Shown here piece after piece: positions 49,738 to 55,126 of a stretch of 55,126 nucleotides of DNA; position 1 is the stretch's first letter; every line of letters starts with the position of its first letter. This stretch comes from Clostridia bacterium (GTDB taxonomy: Bacteria > Bacillota > Clostridia > UBA1381): contig JAFQJD010000004.1 of the NCBI GenBank assembly GCA_017415105.1, positions 1 through 55,126 on the forward strand, written 5' to 3'. The position numbers were made by a program, and so were the translations under genes. The notes under the pieces are model-generated. The model searched no databases and was not told the DNA's origin. It saw only the letters and a list, made by a program, of their open reading frames with translations.

Positions 49738-51402
49738 TCAGTCGTCAAGCATTACTGCACCCTGCATAGCTGATGACACAAGCTTTGAATATCTTCTTAA
49801 ATATCCTGACTTTATCTTCGGCTCATTAGGTGTCCAGTTCTTCTTTCTTTCTGCCATTTCTTCATCTGATACCTTTACATTAAGAATGCCGTTTGTGATA
49901 TCTATTTCTATAATATCGCCATCCTTAACGAATGCTATCGGGCCACCCTCCATAGCTTCGGGTGAAACGTGACCGATTGCGGCACCTCTTGTCGCACCTG
50001 AGAAACGACCGTCAGTGATAAGAGCAACCTCTTTGTCAAGTCCCATACCGCAGATTGCAGATGTGGGTGAGAGCATCTCACGCATACCCGGTCCGCCCTT
50101 GGGACCTTCGTAGCGGATAACCACAACGTCGCCCGCCTTGATTTTTCCGGCATAGATTGCAGCGATTGCTTCGTCCTCACTGTCATATACCTTTGCAGGT
50201 CCTTCGTGCTTGAGCATTTCAGGAGCTACGGCACTTCTCTTAACAACCGAGCCGTCAATTGCAAGATTACCCTTAAGTACAGCGATACCGCCTGTTTTTG
50301 AATACGGGTTATCGAGCGGACGGATAACACTGTAGTCCTTAACCTCGTGTCCCTTTATGTTCTCGCCCTGTGTCTTGCCTGTTACTGTTATTGTATCAAG
50401 CTTTAAGAGGTCAGCCTTTGCAAGCTCGTTCATAACTGCTGTTACACCGCCTGCGGCATACAAATCCTGAACGTGGTGATCACCTGCCGGAGCAAGGTGG
50501 CAAAGGTTCGGTGTTACTTCACTTATTTCGTTTGCATAGTCAAGTGAAATCGGTGCTTTTGCTTCGTATGCGATTGCAGGAAGGTGAAGCATCGAGTTTG
50601 TTGAACAGCCGAGTGCCATATCCACACGCAATGCGTTATAGAGTGCATCGGGAGTTATGATATCACGCGGGCGGATATTACGCTCTAAAAGCTCCATTAT
50701 TTTCATACCTGCCTGCTTTGCAAGTCTGATTCTCTCTGAATACACAGCCGGAATTGTACCGTTTCCGGGCAGTGCCATACCAAGCACTTCACAAAGACAG
50801 TTCATTGAGTTTGCAGTAAACATACCCGAGCATGAACCGCAGGTCGGGCAAGCCGCCTCTTCAAGTTCCAAAAGCCCCTGCTCGTCTATTGTGCCTGCCT
50901 TAAACGCACCAACTGCCTCAAATGCAGTGTTTAGGTCACGGTCCTTGCCGTTGTAGTTCATTGAAAGCATCGGACCGCCCGAGCAGATGATTGACGGGAT
51001 ATTAAGTCTTGATGCAGCAATTAACATTCCGGGAACTATCTTGTCACAGTTGGGGATAAGTACAAGTGCATCAAAGCCGTGTGCCAATGCCATTGACTCA
51101 ATTGAGTCAGCGATAAGCTCACGTGATGCGAGTGAGTATTTCATACCCACGTGTCCCATTGCGATACCGTCACAAACTCCGATTGCCGGGAACTCAAGTG
51201 GTGTACCGCCTGCAATTCTTACGCCTGCCTTGACAGCCTCTGCAATTTTGTCGAGCTGGACGTGTCCGGGGATAATTTCGTTCTTTGATGAAACAACACC
51301 GATTAACGGGCGTGAAAGCTCCTCATCGGTAAGTCCGCTTGCCTTGAAAAGCGAGCGGTGCGGTGTCTTTTCAACACCTTTTTTTACAATGTCACTATAC
51401 AT
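49738..51402 (-). CDS. ilvD: Dihydroxy-acid dehydratase
   Basis: 554 residues. The iron-sulfur cysteines lie in NCDKIVPGM and [28 protein letters not shown] is near the C-terminus. It dehydrates dihydroxy acids to 2-keto acids in valine and isoleucine synthesis. No other ilv or leu gene is nearby; it is the last gene of a minus-strand set with truA and the DUF5711-like gene. AAAGGAATG precedes the ATG. Confidence 0.96.
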   Translation of the reverse strand: MYSDIVKKGVEKTPHRSLFKASGLTDEELSRPLIGVVSSKNEIIPGHVQLDKIAEAVKAGVRIAGGTPLEFPAIGVCDGIAMGHVGMKYSLASRELIADSIESMALAHGFDALVLIPNCDKIVPGMLIAASRLNIPSIICSGGPMLSMNYNGKDRDLNTAFEAVGAFKAGTIDEQGLLELEEAACPTCGSCSGMFTANSMNCLCEVLGMALPGNGTIPAVYSERIRLAKQAGMKIMELLERNIRPRDIITPDALYNALRVDMALGCSTNSMLHLPAIAYEAKAPISLDYANEISEVTPNLCHLAPAGDHHVQDLYAAGGVTAVMNELAKADLLKLDTITVTGKTQGENIKGHEVKDYSVIRPLDNPYSKTGGIAVLKGNLAIDGSVVKRSAVAPEMLKHEGPAKVYDSEDEAIAAIYAGKIKAGDVVVIRYEGPKGGPGMREMLSPTSAICGMGLDKEVALITDGRFSGATRGAAIGHVSPEAMEGGPIAFVKDGDIIEIDITNGILNVKVSDEEMAERKKNWTPNEPKIKSGYLRRYSKLVSSAMQGAVMLDD

Positions 51403-51428
51403 TTTATATCATTCCTTTCAGAAATTAT

Positions 51429-53024
51429 TTACAGTTTAATTATTTCAAGACTGTTCTCATACACAATCATATATGTGTTTCTGTTCAACATAATAAGGTT
51501 CTGAACAGTCATCGGTGCACTGTAGCATGTTTTTATATCATCAGCCTCGCCACAGATAACGTCACGTCCGTTATTGTAAAGGACGGTGGATTTATAAAGG
51601 TCAATATGGTCAGGGACTGATTCAGTCTGTGTTGCAGAATACAGGCTCCCGCGTCTGTTATATATATTTATGTACGGCAGATTTGCCTCGGTATAGCTTA
51701 CCGCACGCCAGCCCTTTACGTCGCTTGCTGTATGGGTTATATCCATATTATCAAATCGGACGCTGTAGTTGAGCTCGCCGTCAGAATTGACACTTGAAAT
51801 TGAACTGTCGGCATTTACGTATGCATTGTTTTTGTACGGTACGGAGTCAAATATCAGAGCATCGGGTATCTCTGTGCCGTTTAAGGGGTCGGTGCTGTAT
51901 ATATCAAACAGCATTACATATGATTTTACATTGTTCTCTGCACTTACGAGAGAAACCGCAACATTTCGTGATTTGAGCATTGCCGCCGAGGTTATATAGT
52001 TAACACCTGAAATCCAGGAAAACACCTCTTCGCCCTTTTTGTTTATTACGCATACTCCGCCCTTATAGGCAGCCTTATCAGTAACGAGTGCCACATCGCC
52101 TTTTTCGGAAACAGAGCAGGATTTAATTTTGTTGGATATGTCAACAGCATAAACGAGCTTTTCGCCTTTATAAAGGTTAAGATGCGTACTGTCCTTGCCG
52201 GCAACCGCTATATATTTGCCGGCAACCGCTATAATCGGGTTTGAAATCTGTGTTTCGTGCTCCCATTTCTTGTTACCGCTTTTGTTTATAAAGCAGAGAT
52301 AGTTCGATTTTGCGCAGACAACGCCGTTATTGTATTTTTCAAAGCTGGCAGTGTCTGCTCCGGAGAAAGGGACAGATGCCTTCTTTTCGCTTACTGTATC
52401 GTATGAAGGTTTTTCACCCTCGGCGTGTGCCGTAATGATAAACGGATTCGCATCGCCGATAATGGGTACTTCTGTCTGCGGATTGTATTCGATTCCGAAA
52501 ACACGCATAAGCAGTGAGAAGTTGTAAGAGAAATTACTCTTGTATATACCGACAATTCCAGTGTCTGTCACATAGAAAAGGTATGAAAACACAAGCATAA
52601 CACACACAATAAGCGTAGCCCACAGTGGCTTTAATGAATACCACAGCCCCGTCTTGCGTACAGGCGGAGCATCCGTCTGTCTTTGCCTTGTCCGAGGTGC
52701 AGGCGTGTCAATTACGCGTCTTGTACGTTCGGGCTGATGAGTCTGGATAATATTTCCGTCAAGGTCGAGATTACCGAAAACCTCGTCCTGCGGTATCTCG
52801 TTCTCTGATGCAACGGGAACATCAACCACCGTTGTTTCTTCTGTAACTGCTGTTACAGGCTGTGACTTTATATTCATCACAAGAGTGTCGCCAAAGGTTT
52901 CTTCAGCCGGCACAGCTTCAGTTTTAATTGCGGGGATAACTGTTGTATCTCCGCTGTTTTCTTCGTTGGGTGAGCCGTAGTAGCTGATTAAATCATTCAA
53001 CAGCTCGTCACGTTCGTTATTCAT
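51429..53024 (-). CDS. Membrane-anchored beta-propeller-like protein (DUF5711-like)
   Basis: 531 residues: an acidic, Thr/Val-rich and probably disordered cytoplasmic N-terminus (1-125), one membrane helix (about 133-152) and an extracytoplasmic domain of repeated beta blades such as YLCFINKSGNKKWEHE, YIAVAGKDSTHLNLYKGEK and GVCVINKKGEEVFSW. This is the PQQ-like propeller pattern of the DUF5711 group. Function unknown. The start overlaps truA by 8 nt and ilvD follows after 26 nt. Confidence 0.78.
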   Translation of the reverse strand: MNNERDELLNDLISYYGSPNEENSGDTTVIPAIKTEAVPAEETFGDTLVMNIKSQPVTAVTEETTVVDVPVASENEIPQDEVFGNLDLDGNIIQTHQPERTRRVIDTPAPRTRQRQTDAPPVRKTGLWYSLKPLWATLIVCVMLVFSYLFYVTDTGIVGIYKSNFSYNFSLLMRVFGIEYNPQTEVPIIGDANPFIITAHAEGEKPSYDTVSEKKASVPFSGADTASFEKYNNGVVCAKSNYLCFINKSGNKKWEHETQISNPIIAVAGKYIAVAGKDSTHLNLYKGEKLVYAVDISNKIKSCSVSEKGDVALVTDKAAYKGGVCVINKKGEEVFSWISGVNYITSAAMLKSRNVAVSLVSAENNVKSYVMLFDIYSTDPLNGTEIPDALIFDSVPYKNNAYVNADSSISSVNSDGELNYSVRFDNMDITHTASDVKGWRAVSYTEANLPYINIYNRRGSLYSATQTESVPDHIDLYKSTVLYNNGRDVICGEADDIKTCYSAPMTVQNLIMLNRNTYMIVYENSLEIIKL

Positions 53025-53757
53025 AGAAAACCTCCTTCAGGCAAAGTCCTTTTGCAGGAGCGGTTATTCCTGCCATACTACGGGTTTTGGAGTCTATAAT
53101 ATCGCCAAGACTATCGGGCTCAATCTTGCCTGCACCTGCAAAAACAAGAGTACCTGCGATAATCCGTACCATATTATAGAGGAAACCGTTGCCTGTTACA
53201 TCTATGGTTATAATATCGTCGTTCTTTTCAATTTCAAGCTTGTATATTGTACGTACGGTAGTTTTAACCGTAAATCCGGTTCTTGCAAAGCCTATAAAAT
53301 CGTGCGTACCTAAAAAGTATTTACCCGCACGTCGCATTTTATCAATATCAAGCTCATATTTATAATGCCACGAAAACCTGTTCATAAAAACATCGGAAAA
53401 CTTACTGTTATCTATTGTATAACGGTATGTTTTCGCCGTGGCACTGTATGATGCACTAAACTCGTCCGGCACACATTCGGCACTCACGCAGACGATGTCA
53501 TCGGGCAGATACGTATTAAGTGCGTGAGGCAGTCTGTCGCAGGGGACAGTCGAATTTGTCTCAAAATTACACACATACCCTGATGCGTGAACACCCGCAT
53601 CTGTTCTCCCGCAACCGTTTGGTGTTACATCCTCACCTGTGACTTTAAAAATCGCATCTTTTAAAATGCCCTGAACGGTGGGTTTTTCAGGCTGTATCTG
53701 CCAGCCGTGGTAGTTTGTGCCGTCAAAGCGTAAATCCAATCTGATATTCATAGTCAT
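53017..53757 (-). CDS. truA: tRNA pseudouridine(38-40) synthase TruA
   Basis: About 246 residues. RFDGTNYHGWQ and GCGRTDAGVHA with the catalytic Asp are present, and the C-terminal part holds NGFLYNMVRIIAGTLV. It modifies positions 38-40 of tRNA anticodon arms. Starts at 53763 (GTG), 53757 and 53751 (ATG) are all in frame; GAGTGAG at about nine bases favours 53757. Confidence 0.93.
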   Translation of the reverse strand: MTMNIRLDLRFDGTNYHGWQIQPEKPTVQGILKDAIFKVTGEDVTPNGCGRTDAGVHASGYVCNFETNSTVPCDRLPHALNTYLPDDIVCVSAECVPDEFSASYSATAKTYRYTIDNSKFSDVFMNRFSWHYKYELDIDKMRRAGKYFLGTHDFIGFARTGFTVKTTVRTIYKLEIEKNDDIITIDVTGNGFLYNMVRIIAGTLVFAGAGKIEPDSLGDIIDSKTRSMAGITAPAKGLCLKEVFYE

Positions 53758-53772
53758 AATCACTCACTCTAT

Positions 53773-53801
53773 ATTATATCACTGTTTTTAAAAAATTTCA
53801 A
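53773..53801 (-). promoter_or_regulatory. Sigma-A promoter of truA
   Basis: Minus strand: TTGAAA (53796-53801), 17-nt spacer, TATAAT (53773-53778). A second TATAAT (53826-53831) with TTGCAT at 17 nt lies upstream, but its -35 is inside a terminator stem. Confidence 0.75.
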
Positions 53802-53835
53802 TCACAAAATTCAAATAATACCGATATTATATCAC

Positions 53836-53872
53836 AAAAATTGCCCGAATGCAACAAAGAGTGCATCCGGGC
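53836..53872 (-). terminator. Terminator of the small SOS-type gene
   Basis: Minus strand: GCCCGGATGCA, 8-nt loop, TGCATTCGGGC, then AATTTTTG. Confidence 0.7.
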
Positions 53873-53936
53873 GGGGGAATTTGAAGAAAAAACTTGAAAT
53901 TTATGCGTCAAAATAGTATAATGTAGTGGTTAATGC

Positions 53937-54083
53937 TTATCGGAGCAGGAATTTTGTGTAAATACCGCCTGCAAGAGTTATTACTGCAACTGCAAAGGTT
54001 GCAAGAGCGGCAGTTGATGAGAGTGCTCCGAATGAGGTTAAAAACAAAATTGCAGCTATGATAAAATAAGTACACGGTTCCAT
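53937..54083 (-). CDS. Small membrane protein, probably SOS-controlled
   Basis: A 48-residue protein, too short for most gene callers. AAAGGAAG lies about nine bases before the ATG at 54083. After MEPCTYF the sequence holds two hydrophobic stretches (about 7-17 and 22-40) split by a short Ser/Thr-rich part and ends YTKFLLR with a basic tail. Promoter, LexA-like box at the expected start point and terminator make a complete one-gene unit. SOS-induced small membrane proteins elsewhere inhibit division (YneA/SidA-type) or depolarise the membrane (TisB-type); the role here is not known, and no LysM domain is present. Confidence 0.68.
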   Translation of the reverse strand: MEPCTYFIIAAILFLTSFGALSSTAALATFAVAVITLAGGIYTKFLLR

Positions 54084-54125
54084 AATATATACTTCCTTTC
54101 AAATTATATTTTCAAACGATTGTTC

Positions 54126-54139
54126 CGAACATCTGTTCT
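54126..54139. promoter_or_regulatory. LexA (SOS) box
   Basis: CGAACATCTGTTCT, which contains the Gram-positive LexA core GAAC-N4-GTTC. It covers the predicted start point of the minus-strand promoter at 54146-54174, an ideal place for repression. Confidence 0.75.
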
Positions 54140-54145
54140 GTTTTT

Positions 54146-54174
54146 ATTATAGCACACGTTTTTTAAAAATGCAA
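54146..54174 (-). promoter_or_regulatory. Promoter of the small SOS-type membrane protein
   Basis: Minus strand: TTGCAT (54169-54174), 17-nt spacer, TATAAT (54146-54151). Confidence 0.7.
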
Positions 54175-54188
54175 GTACTTTTTTTAAA

Positions 54189-54241
54189 ATTGTACCATAA
54201 AAAGAACAAAATCCGACAATTGTCCCATAAAAGGAACAAAA
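54189..54241. repeat. Two 23-bp direct repeats, period 30 bp
   Basis: ATTGT-N-CCATAAAA-N-GAACAAAA at 54189-54211 and again at 54219-54241, with only the two N positions differing. They lie between the SOS-type promoter and the radical SAM gene. Confidence 0.75.
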
Positions 54242-54302
54242 AGTGCGGCATAAAATATAGATTTTATGCGGTTTTGCAAATTTTATCAAGGAGAAAAACA
54301 TT

Positions 54303-54920
54303 ATGACGATACTGTATGAGGTCCACAGGGGACTGTATGTAAATTTAACGAACAGATGTCCGTGCAGATGCACTTTCTGTTTAAGACAGGAGAAAAACAG
54401 CCGTAGTCTTTACGGCGATTTATGGCTTGAAAGAGAACCGTCAGTAAGTGAAATAATTGACGAATTTAAAAAGCGTGATTTATCAAAATACACTGAAATC
54501 GTTTTCTGCGGATTCGGTGAGCCGTCAGAGCGGCTTTATGATATTTTTGAGGTCTGCGACTATTTGCGTACCGTAACTGATTTACCCATACGTATTAACA
54601 CGAACGGTATGGCAGACCTTATTCATAAAAAATCAACAGCAAAGGATTTTCGTGGCAGAATTGATGTTGTGTCAATCAGCCTTAACACTCCGAACAAAGA
54701 GCGTTTTTATGAGCTTACTCAAAATGTGTTCGGCCCTGATGCATACGATGCAATGCTGAAGTTTGCAGGTGATGTAAAGCCATATGTAGGTGAGGTTGTG
54801 CTATCAACTGTCGCAACCACAATAACGACGGATGAGGAAAAGGAATGTAAAGAGATTGCCGACAGATTGGGCGTGACTTACAGAATTCGTCCATTTGAGG
54901 ATTATACGGAGGATAAATAA
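54303..54920 (+). CDS. TatD-associated radical SAM protein
   Basis: 205 residues. NRCPCRCTFCLR provides the CxxxCxxC cluster motif and FCGFGEPSERL the GGEP-like SAM-binding segment. The short length and the LYVNLTNRC opening match the group of radical SAM proteins found next to or fused with TatD nucleases. No TatD gene is in this window. The reaction is unknown. CAAGGAG lies upstream of the ATG. The EamA-like gene starts 2 nt after the stop codon. Confidence 0.85.
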   Translation: MTILYEVHRGLYVNLTNRCPCRCTFCLRQEKNSRSLYGDLWLEREPSVSEIIDEFKKRDLSKYTEIVFCGFGEPSERLYDIFEVCDYLRTVTDLPIRINTNGMADLIHKKSTAKDFRGRIDVVSISLNTPNKERFYELTQNVFGPDAYDAMLKFAGDVKPYVGEVVLSTVATTITTDEEKECKEIADRLGVTYRIRPFEDYTEDK

Positions 54921-54921
54921 T

Positions 54922-55126
54922 ATGTGGATAGCACAGGCGGCACTCTACGGAGTGCTAAAAGGCGGGCGTGACGTGATGAAGAAGCTCGCCCTTAAAAAGA
55001 GCAGCATAGTTGAGGTTTTGTTTTTCTATACTCTGCTCAGCCTTCTTTTGCTCGTGCCTGACATAAAAGAGGCAGTTGAGATTTTTGATGGGGCAGGGCT
55101 GTATCTCCCACTGATTTTCGTAAAGT
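54922..55126 (+). CDS. EamA/DMT-family transporter, N-terminal part (cut by window end)
   Basis: 68 residues are visible, open to the window edge. AALYGVLKGGRDVMKKLALK, a second hydrophobic stretch (VEVLFFYTLLSLLLLVP) and the start of a third are typical of the first helices of drug/metabolite transporter proteins. GGAGGATAA lies 7-14 nt before the ATG. It is coupled to the radical SAM gene upstream. Substrate unknown. Confidence 0.7.
   Translation, partial: MWIAQAALYGVLKGGRDVMKKLALKKSSIVEVLFFYTLLSLLLLVPDIKEAVEIFDGAGLYLPLIFVK

Noticed and set aside
52190-52240. Tandem repeat of about 18 bp inside the DUF5711-like gene
   Set aside because: It encodes two consecutive IAVAGK strands of a propeller-like domain, ordinary for this fold.
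53826-53854. Second truA promoter
   Set aside because: TATAAT is present, but the matching -35 TTGCAT lies in the stem of the terminator at 53836-53872, so it is probably incidental.
53908-54102. 64-residue minus-strand frame overlapping the small SOS-type gene
   Set aside because: It is a shifted frame over the 48-residue gene, Cys/Ser-rich without membrane pattern, and has no good ribosome binding site; the 48-residue frame has one.

Overview
The window looks like chromosomal DNA of an anaerobic, spore-forming, low-to-mid GC Clostridia-type Firmicute, probably gut-associated. The basis is the yabP-yabQ-divIC sporulation and division cluster, diadenylate cyclase CdaA with CdaR, a YwlE-type phosphatase with the arginine-phosphatase signature, AzlCD, a CIRCE operator, a Bacillus-type LexA box, an SLH-domain surface protein, GGAGG ribosome binding sites and many sigma-A promoters with 17-nt spacers. 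The species cannot be named from the sequence.

Layout. 0.2-4.5 kb (minus): glycan or lipid-linked sugar membrane operon headed by hslO (Hsp33). 4.6-4.9 kb: tRNA-Leu(CAA) preceded in its own transcript by a decayed tRNA-Leu-like leader. 5.0-7.8 kb: rsmF-like methyltransferase and an SH3-NlpC/P60 cell wall hydrolase. 7.8-12.7 kb (minus): azlCD, holA, birA and htpG, the last with a perfect CIRCE operator. 12.9-18.2 kb: cdaA-cdaR, then a strongly biased, probably highly expressed S-layer protein gene with a long leader. 18.2-19.1 kb: two-gene Fic/VbhA-like toxin-antitoxin cassette between two copies of the same terminator. 19.3-25.2 kb: an anchored protein of unknown function and a divergent sugar-acting locus (ceramidase-like, xylose-isomerase-like, Gfo/Idh/MocA, sugar phosphate isomerase/epimerase) around a palindrome. 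25.2-34.8 kb: aroA, then the conserved order SpoVB/YabM-like, mazG, hup, rqcP, yabP, yabQ, divIC, interrupted by a SGNH hydrolase and a putative toxin-immunity island. 34.9-48.0 kb: a long plus-strand housekeeping series (membrane protein-DUF6273 fusion, pncB, tsaC, ywlE, rimI, tsaD, aroB, lspA, rluD, ddl, murI, DUF1934, ctpA), with a family of covarying hairpins in its gaps. 48.2-49.6 kb: pyk. 49.7-53.8 kb (minus): truA, a DUF5711-like gene, ilvD. 53.9-54.1 kb (minus): a 48-residue membrane protein gene behind a LexA box. 54.3 kb to the end: TatD-associated radical SAM gene and the start of an EamA transporter.

The two most interesting parts are: (1) the region 28.7-32.2 kb, where a predicted toxin gene is followed by a tandemly duplicated lipoprotein plus membrane protein pair, and the second pair still carries about 50 nt of a lost toxin 3' end; and (2) four hairpins of 60-74 nt at 39447-42798 with a shared inner core, different outer arms that remain complementary, and compensatory changes in the inner stem. 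Most start codons were chosen from visible ribosome binding sites. All family assignments rest on motifs recognised by eye, without a database search.
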